From Owenia fusiformis (Eukaryota > Annelida > Polychaeta > Sabellida > Oweniidae), in assembly GCA_903813345.2 (NCBI GenBank), contig CAIIXF020000003.1:12288931-12352930 (forward strand): DNA of 64,000 bases, in the 5' to 3' direction. Position numbers and translations under genes: made by a program. Positions 32,706 to 44,726 of this stretch are shown here, one piece after another (the stretch's first letter is position 1; every line of letters starts with the position of its first letter). The notes under the pieces are model-generated. The model saw only the letters and a list, made by a program, of their open reading frames with translations. It was not told the origin of the DNA and ran no database searches.

Positions 32706-33405
32706 ATGGAGGCAACTCCAATTATCGGAGGCACTTCGTCCCCTGTTTCCTCGAAACATAGGTAAGTTTTTGAAAACTCATGCTTCACACTCGGTGATCA
32801 ACCCCTTAAGGTATGTAAAGCTATAAGAATTTCTGTTCAGGCATTGACCAGAGTAAAGAAATAGTCAACGCAGATATGATTTCCCGATCCTATTTCTCTT
32901 GACCTATCTTCTTATTCCAATTAAGGAGGTATTTCGCCACTCATGAGCAAGTTTAACATTGACATTCAATAGCCTGATACTTATAGAATGTACAATACAA
33001 ATTAAGATTGAAACTTTTATTTATTTTCATCGCAATCTGCTTACAAAATTGAACTAGCCGGAAACGCGGCGCAGTCATTTTCAGCAATTATGGCAACGCG
33101 TCGACAGCATAGATTAAATCGTATGGCAACGCAGTGCAGGCATCAACTTTCTCTGTATTGTAAAGTACAAAAAAGTTTTGCATTAGGCTTTTCTGTCGAG
33201 GATTTTGATTTAATAAGGCATGTGACTTTTTTTCAGAAAAAGATCAAGCAATGCCAATCCATCCCTATACAGAACGAAGAGACGAAGAATAGGGAGCAAT
33301 TCTACAATAAACATAAATGTCGAGGGGAATAAACGGAAATTCATATCACCAGATAGGGGGAGGAGGCCAACAACCCCATTTCCCGAGGTCCGCTGGGCAC
33401 TTTGA
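32706..33405 (+). CDS. candidate two-exon gene inside the TIR element
   Basis: Exon 1 (32706-32761) starts MEATPIIGG and ends CATAG/GTAAGT. Exon 2 starts at 33237 after TTTTTTTCAG. The phases agree (2/1) and the joined frame gives 74 codons and a TGA, with a basic, Ser/Arg-rich middle containing TKRRRIG (possible nuclear signal). In another frame, 33317-33586 continues open through FCQICMM...KCLNC, a C-x2-C/C-x2-C arrangement, so an ancestral longer protein may have lost its frame near the G-run at 33354-33365. Function unknown. Support is splice-site quality and phase only. Confidence 0.35.
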
Positions 33406-33857
33406 TAATGTAATTATCGTACACGATAGAACATCAGCTGCATTGCTGTCACTGCGTTTCCAGTTTTGTCAAATATGTATGATGTCTGAACCCGCGTTGC
33501 CGAAGTGTCTGAACTGTGTTTCCAAAATATACCTGGTTTTCCACCCAGAATCGGTTAACAGAAGGCAAACAGTGATGAAACTTTGAAGAAATAGAGATTA
33601 CCGTGGTATATACGTGATTTAATAGATATGTGTCAAGTGACAAAGTCAAAAACATAGAACTTAAGCTAGAAAAATGCCACAATTGTCAAATTTCAGTAAG
33701 TGATTGACTTTGATTGACTTGGAATGTATCTCCCTGATTGACTAAATTTCAAGAAGCTTCACATAGACATACTCTGTGAAGTTCTCCACCGAATGGTATA
33801 TGCTATTATAACTGTAGCAGACTCAAACTAGTGTATGAAGCTTATGAATAAACTTAC

Positions 33858-33887
33858 CGCCCTTTCGACCTTCCACTGAGTGGCCAT
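33858..33887 (-). CDS. mirrored first exon on the minus strand
   Basis: Adjacent to the right copy of the 51-bp inverted repeat, the minus strand has ACACAAAATGG starting MATQWKVERA, followed by GGGCG/GTAAGT. It is the counterpart of exon 1 at 32706. No downstream exon was identified, so it may be only duplicated promoter-exon sequence. Confidence 0.25.
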
Positions 33888-34078
33888 TTTGTGTCGTTGC
33901 CGCGTTGCAGCCTCGTTTTGAACAGATATGCTTGACTGCGCCGCGTTACCTCTGACCACGGTGATTTTACGAGCATAAAATAGGCGTTTTGATAAAGAAT
34001 ATTGACACAATTGTTTCATATTTTTGGCGGGATTTTTGGCGTAGTGTTGAATTTACACCTTCCTACGCCCCTGGAACG

Positions 34079-35339
34079 GAACACGTTCATTTCCTAACAA
34101 GTCACACAAATGTCCTATTTTGTGAAAACTAGGCCTACCGACTTCAGATACGTTCAGTTGAAAGCTAGAAAATTGGTAAACCTACTCAAATCCGCCAACA
34201 GATCTCAGCTGTCAATATTCAAATATATACGGCCCCCGGAAAAACGGATGCTTAAGAGTTATGATATAAATCCAAGACAGTAACTAAATGGAAATCTCTG
34301 CTCGCAATGACTATTGACATTTTAGTTGACATTTTAGTCAAAGTCTTCAAGGTGGAAAAGGTGGGAAGTAACCTCCATTAGCCTACCGTGGGGTGTAGCC
34401 TCCTAGGCACGCGGGTTGACATGACACACAAAGCTACCCACCTTCAAAATGACAGGCTGTCAAAAGGCTCCAGAAAACTGAGAATACATGGTCAGTTTCG
34501 TCCATTCGACAGTACCATTATGGACATTTTGGTTAGCTGTAAACACAACTCACAAGTTTTATCATTCGATTGAATCGAATGTACTTTCGAAGCCCAATAA
34601 CATATTAGTTGTGTAAGATAGTATTTTGGATAATATGTATAATTTGTTGTAATAATCTTTGATTATGTTAGTTCTACCTAAAGTGTGGTGTAAAAACCGA
34701 AGATAGTAAAGATGTCGGTGTTAGTTGCTACTTAAGCCAGATTAAATCGTCATTTAGGTCAGCTATTGCTTTTGAGTATTTTTGCATTTCGTTCGTACAC
34801 AGTTTAAACCATGCAGTTCGGTAACGTTTTGATGAACGCAGTGCAGGTGTAAAAGGGTAGATGGTCCTATCAAATTTTGGTCCTACTCTCTATTGATTTA
34901 TATGGTGACCTATATACAATTATTTTCCTTATCATTTATACACAGTCAGGGCCACTGGTTAGGGCCGTAAGGACGACGGTGTCGACGTTTATATAGACGT
35001 ACACTCCCCTCCATAAGTTTGGCAACCTTAGCTCCCTCATTGGACTACGTGTAAAAGCCATACCTTTGAATTTTTATTTACTTAACCTGCGATGAAAATA
35101 CTTATACTATTGATGGGACCGTAATTTGACTTTATTTCCAATACCTCCAAATTTTCTCAATTTTTTCCTCAATTACAAAAGGTCGAAATTGATGATAAAT
35201 TTGATGAATTTTTGAAAATCGACATTCCCATGTTAACCAATGGGAAATGGTAGGTTTGCCGCAAGTGATATAACAGAATATCAATCACTCCGAGTCCTTG
35301 CAAAAAATATTTAAAAAAAGTGGGTCTTTTTGGTCATAA
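34079..35339. other. intergenic, nothing recognised
   Basis: A 61-codon frame at 34388-34573 lacks any signature. Near 35000 a lone mariner-like end (CTCCCCTCCATAAGTTTGGC) appears without a clear partner. Confidence 0.3.
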
Positions 35340-35680
35340 CTTGGCCTTTTTAAGGACGTTTTTTCTCTGACCTGAAATTTGGGCTAACCCCCTTGTTAGT
35401 TCCCAGATCCGCCCCTGTTTGAGGACCACTTTTTCAGCGTTTTTCCGGTCTTTTTTGGGCCCAATTTTTTTTTCTGGGCCCACCCAAGGGGGCCCACAGC
35501 CCCCCCCCCTAATCCGCCAGTGTCAAACCAAAAATTGGGCACACATTTTGAAAGTTACGGGCCTCGGTTACGGAAATTAAGGAATAATAAATTTCTGGGC
35601 CCATCCAAGGGGGGCCGGGGGCGGGGCGGGTCCGGGGGCGGGGCCCTGGGCCCTTGCCCCCCCCCCAAGATCCGCCAGTG
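35340..35680. mobile_element. three right ends of GGCGGATC-type elements in tandem
   Basis: Termini AGATCCGCCCCTG (end 35417), AATCCGCCAGTG (end 35522) and AGATCCGCCAGTG (end 35680) are in the same orientation, each preceded by C/G-tracts and GGGCCCA motifs. No left ends (CACTGGCGGATC) are seen nearby. Proline/glycine-rich open frames across it come from the homopolymers. Confidence 0.6.
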
Positions 35681-35994
35681 CTGTTGCAATATCTCGATGT
35701 ATTCCAAACTCCGATGGTCTTGGTACGAGATAACTAAGCTTAATTCTTTCAAAGAAATTTGCCCAAAGGAACCTGTATCAATTCCAGGGTTCTGTCACCA
35801 ATATATATCACTGTCAGTTGATAGTGATACAGGTTTCTGTGAGTTTTCCCGGGAATTAATATTTGCCCGGGGAAGTTTGCCAATCGAAACGACAAACGAA
35901 AATCGGAAAAATGGGGTCATGTCCGGGTCAAACTAGCTGTCAGCAGCAAGAGTTGTCAGCAGCTGTGTGCGTGCAGGTCAACCTTAAACAATAT
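35681..35994. other. gap before the TP53INP promoter
   Basis: The frame from 35520 ends at 35936; its part after the repeat has no family match. No element boundary was seen. Confidence 0.3.
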
Positions 35995-36290
35995 TGACAT
36001 CACGTGATGTAAACATGTTCTAGCTACTTCCAAATAAGGGAAATCTTTATGAATATTCATGAGTTCTGCCATATTTAGACCCTAGCAACAAGAATCAACC
36101 AATGAGATCACGTCGTTTTGACAGCTGACTGATTACCTAAACAAACGATTGAATGCAATTTTAGCTTGGGAATCGCAGCGACCTTTGTTGAAATACCAGA
36201 TTTTGAACCCGATTTTATACTAAAAATCGACAATTTTCGAAGAAACGAATTGTCACTACTTCTAGACGAGAACAGACTGTACAAGTTCGA
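35995..36290 (+). promoter_or_regulatory. probable TP53INP promoter and non-coding first exon
   Basis: TCACGTGA at 36000-36007 is an E-box palindrome matching the core of CLEAR (TFEB/MITF) sites. CCAAT is at 36099-36103. A strong donor TTCGA/GTGAGT ends a putative exon at 36290 that contains no usable ATG before it. The next good exon downstream on the strand is the TP53INP exon at 44727, which starts in 5' UTR and needs an upstream exon. The link is inferred; an independent gene is possible. Confidence 0.45.
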
Positions 36291-39200
36291 GTGAGTATTT
36301 ACCTTCTAAATGGTCTATAAATTGAACACTGGGAAAAAAATTCTTGATAATTTGACTTTTCTTTTTGCGCCATCTTGTTTTCATCGAGCCAGATCGATAA
36401 TTTGTATGAGCAAATTTACACATTCCCAGTGATTCTTTCATGAATCATGTTTTGGCAAAGGTGAACTGATATACAAAGTTATCTATATATGTACCTGAAC
36501 CTAAACATCAGCCATAATTATCATCCAGAAATCGAGTGGGAAAAGTGGAGGTTGATACGTAAATTATTCTGCATAAATTATCTCCGCTGTTGTTGTTGAT
36601 GAAATAAAAATAGTTATTGGTTGTGCCTGGGCGGAGTATTTCACAATTTTATAGAATTTTATAAACTGAACCAGATAATGTATTATATGAGCTCAATTTT
36701 AGGAATTTAATATTCTACTTACTCGAGAGCATTGTACTTAGTTACTGACCTCACTATATAGTACCTCATACACTTTACTGTTAGTCTAGCCTATTACCAT
36801 GTATACAGTGTACAATTGTACATGTAGGCCTACCCTAGATCACTTGAAAATCAGCTGCTGACTGGAGTGTAGAATATATAAAGGCAAATCTAGATCATCT
36901 TTATTTAACACATCATTCACATAAAATCATAGATTTTTCCATCACCTGTTATAATCTACATAGAAGTCACATCCGCTATTCTGATTATCGCAGGATTATA
37001 ATTATTGGCCAATTGACCTGAAAGAAGGGTGTGGCGTTCAATGATACAACATCTATGATAATTCCCATGAATTAGAAATTGTAAAATTGTTTTGTCTAAA
37101 ACTCTCCTTGTATATAGTCACATCTTTAAATAATATTAAACTCATGAATCATGAGCTAACTCACTAAATGTATGTATACCTAGTGTACATGTATAAGTAT
37201 TGTATGCATCATTGTATATTTTCAAGTCATCAACTCATAGTCATAATGTGATGACACTGCATGGACATGTTCTTACAAGTTACATATGAAATTCCTGGAG
37301 ATCATTGTTGAAATAATTATCATTCATGATAATAACCAATTACCCTGTGCGCAGAGTCATAGTTATAAACTACCCTATGCCTGGTTATAGACTATATTAC
37401 AGTTAAGCAGCCCCGCTCCACAGATTGGTGGTAATAAATAATTTCAAATCTACCACGCTGACCCTTTCTCAACTAATCATCGAAGTGGAAGGAACACATG
37501 CTAAATACTTGCTCATTAACTATGGGGTGATGTCAGAGGAAATGACCATAGAAAGTCGTCTGTATTTTGACGATGAACTCTGATTGGCTCTGTGAGATCA
37601 GAGATTTATTGTAAACTAAAAGAGTGAAGACGAAGCTCTCTTTTAAGAAATAAAGTCAAACGAATGCACTTAGTGAATTAACCAATATATGTATGGATTG
37701 ATAGAATAAGCAAACATGATCCAAGTAAGCATATTCTCTTGGTTCATGTACATGCATTTGCCATGTGTTTGGCACATGCACATGGCATGCAATTGTTAAG
37801 AGTTATATATTGAGATTAAACTGCATGTTCAGATTATGATGGCTATCTTCAAAATATTTATCACAACTTTCTGTTGCCTCACCTGTCTCATGGTGTCATG
37901 AGGGTGGGGCAATAATGCTTTAGCCTCGGCCCTCCACGATTTATGTCATTAAAGGTGCAACAAGTAGTGCAGAGGGGCCATTCAACGATCATGGACCAGT
38001 GTCAAAATATATTTAAGTTTGGGTATTTCATCAAGACTAACATCTATTTTTATTTTCTACAAAGAAACCCCTTAGATAATCATTATTTCAGCTTATAGTC
38101 CTCTTGAAACATGGTGGATCTTAAAAATATAAAAGTGGACGTCCCCTTTTTGAAGCTTTGAACTGAATTTACACTTTTAATGCCGAAATTGATAGTTTAT
38201 CCATACATTTTAAGAAAATAGGTATTTCGAAGAAGATGTTAAGCCAACTGTTGCCTTGATAACTCAGAAAAAGTTAAAATTTTCCTATTTTCTCTCTACA
38301 AGCCTTATTGCCCCTTTAATCTATAGTTAGGCAAATAAAAACAACTGACCTATTAAAAATGATGTATAACTGACCTATTAATAATGATATATAACAAATT
38401 TGAAAAATACCTTTCACTTTGAACATTCCTTGTCAATGTCTTCTTGGTATTTCAAAGGAATTAACCTATTCCATGGCCTGTTTCGTTGGAAGTTTCATTA
38501 AAGTTACCAGGGTCTATGCAATGACTTTCTGTTATCATTTTGACGTACATGTAATAGAAAATTTTGTGATTCCTTCATTTTTTCTGAATTTTCTTGCATG
38601 GGACCAAACTAATTTTGTGCATCATATATATTCTTATTTTAACTTTTCCAAAATGCATCTATTTTTACTTTATTTTCCTTTTCCTTTATCAGCTTTGGTT
38701 AATACAAATCCTGCATACTTTGGTACTTTATATTGATTCTGTGCCAATTTGTGAATTTTTTTGTTTTGGTTCATTCAAAGTTCGGTTGTTTGTCTTTTGT
38801 AATATGTAAGTTATTCGGGTTAAAGTAAGTTCAATGTTATGGAATGCTATCTTGTGAGGGGTCAAGCCAAATACTTTCTCACAAATTCGATCTTTGTTTG
38901 GGGAGGGGATAGAAAGTTCAGTTTTGTTAGGGAAAAAACATTGAAAATTGATTACAGAATTGATAATGTGACTTCAGTGAACCACAAAAGTATGTAAATC
39001 AATGATTTAAGCTGTTTAAGTTTCACTTAAAATTACCGCAAGATTGAAATTGTGAGCTGGTCCCCAAGGTTCTTTCTTTCCTGTGAATTCAATGTCAAGG
39101 AATCTCAGATCATCTTAACATTATAATAGTACAAATGCTTACAATCATTTGAAAAGTTCAGTAAGTAGTAAGAGAGGGAGAAGTCATTTAAAATTATTTG

Positions 39201-39498
39201 ATTCTCAGCAGAACAAGGATCAAAGATCTTAAAAAATAGTTTAAAGCCCTAGCAGATACTTGTAGTTCTTTTATTATACTAACATAAAAATCAGAAAAAT
39301 TGGCGTATTTTGAATTATATTACTGTCAGAATCATCTTAGATTACCAAGGTATGAAGTTTTTATGAAAAATCAAACTGGTAAGCGAGTATGGGTCGGAAT
39401 CGTGAAAATGAGAATTCAAGAGAATGAAATTTTATACACTGGGATACTTCAATTTTTTTGGCCTTTTTTTGGCCCTTTATAGGAATATCAATTATATA
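36291..39498 (+). other. probable TP53INP intron 1, part 1
   Basis: AT-rich sequence with no coding signature. Short local duplications occur (ACTGACCTATTAAAAATGAT, twice near 38344-38398). Frames at 38419-38809 and 39300-39482 have biased composition and no family match. Confidence 0.35.
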
Positions 39499-39713
39499 CT
39501 GTATAAGTGGTATTTAATCCTAGTGGTTAATTTTCCAAATGGTCAAATTTCAACTTTTTCCTAATTTTAATTTTCCTAATGACAAGAAACCTCCCATTGG
39601 ATGACATAATAAAGACAATATTTCCGACATTTAATTTTCCGAATCTGGCAAAAATTAGGAAATATGCAAATTAAATGATTAGGCAAAATGACCACTTATA
39701 CAGTATGTGCAAT
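39499..39713. mobile_element. 215-bp MITE (CTGTATAAGTGG ends)
   Basis: CTGTATAAGTGG and the inverted CCACTTATACAG are flanked by TA. The inside is rich in TTAATTTTCC motifs in both orientations. It resembles the ends of the element at 54346-54743 (CTGTACTCCC). Confidence 0.7.
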
Positions 39714-42220
39714 GCTACATGTTGTTTGATATTACCATCTGATCTCTGATTTTAAGAGTATAGTATTAGTCAAGCTCTTGTAAGGTTCAAAGGGTGCCAA
39801 TGACGGAAATTGCTTGTCTAATATAGAGCATTCACCCTAAATGCCAAGTTCAACTGATATCAACCAGTGAATAAAGTTACCCCTGGTCAATGCCTAATTC
39901 CACTCAGTTTCTCTCCAATCACAACAAATTATCTGATTTTCTCATATTTTCTATCATTTCAAGTGCAAGCTAATTCATGTCAGCCCGTATCAAAGTATTC
40001 TTAATATTCTTTGTTCATTCATATCCTTTCTGATTTATTTCATTTACATTTATAAAACTGAGCTCCATGGTATTTTTATCACAGGCCTTGAATTTATTTA
40101 TTGATGCTATCCTCTTAATATATGGTTGCCATGGTAACAATGACATCATGATGCTAAGGAAACCATATGATATAATTATTTGTAAAGATGAAATAACCCA
40201 TCTCATTCCTATAATTGGTTATGATAACTTATGCATTATATGTCTGTATAAAAAAAGTATATCAGGGCTTGAAACTGAAGTTGCCAGAGTAGTTTTATTG
40301 TAGATATCAAAGACAAGCAACTATAATTGAATAACTCCAATTTCCACAAAAAGTGATAGTGAATAGATGCGCACCCTGCTATTCTGAATTAATTTCTTGA
40401 TCTCTTAAACCAACTTTAGCAAATGGACATTGTTCCTTTACAAGATGACTCAGGTTTTAATTCACTATTACCTGCTGAAAGCAAAAAACTCTGATTATTG
40501 TCCAGGGAGTCATTAACAGAAACTGCTGCTCAAGTTACTATGATGTCATTATGGTTTCTGATATAAAATGCCCTGAGGCCTGTCTTGGTTTAAGCGTGAG
40601 GATATGCGACATACATATTAGACAAAGATACTTACAATTCCAGACCCACATTTTCCCTAACTGTTATTTAAAGCTGTTCTCAATATTTTTTTTCTTCAAC
40701 AAGACTGTCTATAGATGGCGCTGTTGAACTGGTTAATATTATATTCTGTAACATTTGAATTTTTCCAAAAAATTAAAATATTTCGCATTGAAAATTCCCA
40801 AAATTACTTGATTTGGAATCTAATTATGAATAGATGGATTGAGGTTTTTCAAACCATCCCACAGTTTTGTTTTGTTTCTAATACTAATATGGCTTTAATA
40901 AAGTCGTATGTAAATAAGTTTGAGTAAATCAGACTACAAAACAATTTGTAACTTATTTTGCCTCTCAATGAATGTTTCTTAAAATAATTTTTCAAAATAA
41001 TCACATGTAACATGATTCACCTTAGCAATTTTGACCTGAAAAGATAATACATCCAAAGAGGAAAGGGAATTTAAGGACAGACTTTTACATAATATTTCAT
41101 ACAACTTGTTTGGCCGAAAGCCATTTAATCATTGCCTAAATATGAAGTTTCAGTTGATTCGATGTGCAACCTCAGTTGCATGTCCAAAAACTGTACTTTA
41201 AATGTTACGCCATTATGTAGTTCCCATTTCATATTATCTGTGAAAAGTGATTAAAGTTCAATTCTATATATCTAATTTTAAAAGTAATAAAATGGTTTAT
41301 ATCTTGATTTCCAGGATTTTGAAGCTTTCATTATTTCTACCAATTGTAAAATTTGCAAAGCTTTGATTCACATTGTCAAAAACATAGACATTATAAAGAA
41401 AACATTTTAATACGTCACTCAAGCTCAATTGTTTCAGGAAAAAGTCTCACAAGGTTAATGACATATTTCATCGCTTTTTATGGAAGTCATATCACCTTTG
41501 TATTTGGACAGAAATACCCATTATAGTAAGTTTATTTGCTTATGGAAATGTACATATTTCATTCATTCAATTTCAAAAATTGTAATTGATTAGTTTGGTT
41601 ATTGTTTTGTCATTATTGGAAGTCACATCAACTTTGTGGAATAATTGGACAGAAATACTCCAATAAAGGATGTTTCTTTGTATGCTGGAATTTAGCAGTT
41701 GAATGGACATACATGTTATTAATTCCATTTTAAAATTGCATTAAGTTTGTTCATTGTTTTGAATTACTGAATGTAAGATGACATATGTCATGTCTTGAAT
41801 AACACATATGTCATGTCTTGAATAACATGTATCTATTTTGATGATTAGGTTAATCAAATCTAATTAATGTATTATGCACAAGTATCACTGGAAATGACAC
41901 AACTCTTACCCTGATCTCATACTATATGTGGTACATTGCACTCTGACAAGGATCACTCATTTTACAGATTGCTATTTAAACCATTTATAACAGAAACTGG
42001 AATGCATGTGTAGTAATTTAAATTATCAGCTGAGTTTACACCAGGCTCTGATTGGCTTGAAGGCTATATGTTTATCTGATATGTAAAGAGTGGTGGAGGA
42101 AGAGGGTCAATCCTGCAAAGGGTAGTTGCAGCCATTTACACATATATAACCATCTGTTATGTGTGTTATTAAGTGGTTTATCTACATTGTGTAATCACAA
42201 ATTCTGTGTTCTGATGTATG
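39714..42220 (+). other. probable TP53INP intron 1, part 2
   Basis: Nothing gene-like. A 27-28-bp duplication (CATATGTCATGTCTTGAATAAC twice) lies at about 41780-41830. Confidence 0.35.
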
Positions 42221-42497
42221 CAGGCCTGTCAACTGTCCCGCAATTTGCGTATTTGTCACGCATTTGCTGAAGAATTTGAAGTCACGCCAGTTATTTTTGC
42301 GTGACAGAAAATGTCACGCAAATACGCATTTTACCTGGTAATTGTCAAGCAAAAATATTTCTGTAGAAAAATTTCTAAAAAAGATCGTCTACACAGCAAA
42401 AATACGAACGCCGGAAAAAAAAACGTACGCATTTCGTTCGGACTTTTCACGCGAATTACGTATATGTCACGCATTCCGTTCGAAATTTTTTGTACCG

Positions 42498-42530
<33 letters not shown>

Positions 42531-42735
42531 TTTGACGGATGTTTGAAACGCGAGCGTAGCGAGCGCGAAAAATTTGAGGTGTTCAAAATTTGGCAAGATG
42601 TCCTAAAATTTAAACCAAGGTGTTCAAAGTTTGGATCAAGGTGTTCAGATTTGGACCAAGGTGTCCACATTTTGAGGGGAGGTGTTCAACATTTCCAAGT
42701 CACTCATGTTAGGTGTTCCCAAGTTGACAGGCCTG
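42221..42735. mobile_element. 515-bp TIR element with a 32-C run
   Basis: CAGGCCTGTCAACT and the inverted AGTTGACAGGCCTG are flanked by TGTATG on both sides (6-bp duplication). Inside are short inverted TGTCACGCAAATACGCA motifs, an uninterrupted run of 32 C (42498-42529) and several AGGTGTTCA repeats. Polyproline/polyglycine frames here come from the C run. Confidence 0.8.
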
Positions 42736-43109
42736 TGTATGTACATAGTAATTTGAATTAAATAAAGGTAATTGAAATAAAACTGCAGGTGAGAATGAAC
42801 TGCTTATTAACAAGTTTGATAAAACTGTAATTTCTGTTGAAAGTTGAATTAAATGGGCCAATAATTCAGTCAGTAATTAGATTCATTGCTTTCCAAACAG
42901 ATCCTACATACTATATGATTTCAGTAAAGGACTAAATATAAGGCAACAGTTTAATGATGAATCAGCAATTTTGGGGACTTCAACCGCAAAATCAAAACAG
43001 TCAGAATTTGGCAGTTGCTATAACATACATGAATAACATCAAAAAATTACCAAAATGTTCTCTTTGACCAACTGTGCCTCTAAATATGGCTCACTCATAA
43101 CCTGTTTCC
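42736..43109 (+). other. probable TP53INP intron 1, part 3
   Basis: No feature recognised. Confidence 0.3.
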
Positions 43110-43204
43110 CACTGGCGGATCCGGAGGGGGGGGGGTCTGGGCCCATTCCCTCTTTTGTGGGCCCAGACCCCCCCCCCCTTTGTAAGCTTCTGGATCCCTC
43201 AGTG
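43110..43204. mobile_element. 95-bp G-rich hairpin MITE with TTTCC duplication
   Basis: It starts CACTGGCGGATCCGGA and ends TCTGGATCCCTCAGTG. The middle, GGGTCTGGGCCC ... GGGCCCAGACCC, is a second inverted pair. TTTCC flanks both sides. It belongs to the same type of ends as the fragments at 35340-35680. Confidence 0.75.
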
Positions 43205-43283
43205 TTTCCATAGACAATTAAAGTATGCTTAGTAGTGCTGCACTAATTTACACCATGAATATTATTGATTTACCCACCCACAG

Positions 43284-43383
43284 GAAAGATACCTTGATCC
43301 CGGAGCTTAGATACAGAATGAAGACAGACAAATGCGATGGTGCCATAGATGGAAGATTAATTCACTATGTTCGTCAAGAATAG
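43284..43383 (+). CDS. candidate terminal exon, unknown protein
   Basis: After the acceptor TTTACCCACCCACAG, one frame is open for 32 codons to a TAG (KDTLIPELRYRMK..., DGRLIHYVRQE) with balanced, protein-like composition; the other two frames stop quickly. It enters in phase 2. No donor follows. I do not recognise the family. It could be an alternative 3' exon of a transcript starting at 36290, an exon of an unidentified gene, or chance. Confidence 0.3.
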
Positions 43384-44726
43384 ATTATAGTTGATGAAAC
43401 CTTAATGTCAATGCAAGGACGGTTATACTGTCCTGACTCACTCATATTCTCTCAAAAACAACATTCATCACCTATGTTAATAATTATTAAGAAGTTCTTG
43501 TCTGTCTTCTCACTTAATGAATTTTCCTCATTTCAATGAATTGCTATTGTCATTACATATTAGATGTGAGTGGGCACAGGAAACAGTAAATTTTTAAAAT
43601 AGATATTATAGTGATTGTCTCAAAATATTAATTTGATGGATTTGCTCAATTTCAAATATTGGTGGCTATTTGATTTGGCGGATTCAGGACTGAAGTTTAA
43701 TTTTTGTTTATGTTTATGTCATTAGGACAGGTATTTACTAAGATATTTTCTGTATTTCTATTGGAATAATGTAGAATTGTTGACATGTTGACAGGAAAAG
43801 GGACCCCAGAAGTTTATTTTCTGACGGTGCGTTGGACAAAAATTCCAATCTAAAATTTGACAGATTTTTAATTTGGCGGATTTTCTGAATCTGCCAATCA
43901 GTCAAAATAAAGTGGGAGCCAAATTAAGTGTATCTACAGTATGTTGAGAAATGTCAGGGGGAAATGGAATTGGTAGGGGAAAAGGGAAAAGAGGGGAAAT
44001 AGATATGGGAAATGGCCGGGATGTATTATAAGCTATATCTGCCCGCTGATGAAAATATAAGTTTCTACAACCTACTTTATGTACCTGAAACACGTCCAAG
44101 TATGGGATAAATGTAGATATACACTGTAGGATAGAGGGGAAATTGATTGAGGACGGAAACAAAAAGTTGAGCGGAGAAATAACAGGGTGAGGGACTTTCA
44201 GAGACTTGATAAGACTGCATTATTTATGCTCCAAGCTGTAGAAATTACTGCTTTCAACTTAATTGAAGACAGTCGACATGACGAAAATAAGATAAGAATT
44301 ATTGCAGTGACATTATTTCTTAATTGTTAATGAATGTTTGTTAAAATCTAAGAAATATGAACAATCAAATAATGGAGTTCATATTGAATTACATTTCCTT
44401 TGTTTATTAAGAAATGAAAGCATGATGAGATTACCCAGAAAAAGCCAAATGACGCAATATCTTCAATTTCAAAAAGCTTTTTCTTACAGTATATTTATTA
44501 TGTCAGTGTGATTTGCAAGCCACATATTTTTAGGTCTAAGGATAATATGATAGTCCTTATGTATTTTGTAGAAAAATAAGTCATTAAAAGTATGTTACAG
44601 AATATAGAAAATACTGGGTGAACTACTTAGGGCACAACCAAAGTGAAAACTCAACCCAATAGCACGACTGAATAGAGAAATGTTTTATGGGTATAAATGT
44701 GATTTCCTGCTATTTTGTATTTTTAG
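43384..44726 (+). other. probable TP53INP intron 1, part 4
   Basis: No clear gene. The region around 43660-43900 has several TTTGGCGGATT motifs, perhaps a decayed MITE. It ends with the acceptor TTTTGTATTTTTAG. Confidence 0.3.

Larger units (their letters stand above)
31421..34073. mobile_element. 2.65-kb TIR element with GAACG duplication
   Basis: Ends CAGTGGCGTAGGAA and the inverted TTCCTACGCCCCTG are flanked by GAACG on both sides (31416-31420 and 34074-34078). Subterminal GCGTAGTGTTGAA is also mirrored. Inside is a perfect 51-bp inverted repeat (32643-32693 and 33900-33950), and next to each copy an ATG with a strong donor site. The size and ends recall the widespread CAGTGGCGTA-type elements. 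No transposase signature was recognised, so the class is open. Confidence 0.75.

Noticed and set aside
38419-38809. Overlapping frames in the TP53INP intron
   Set aside because: T-rich hydrophobic composition, two overlapping frames and no splice or family support indicate chance.
42311-42761. Polyproline and polyglycine frames
   Set aside because: They arise from a 32-base C run in a non-coding mobile element.
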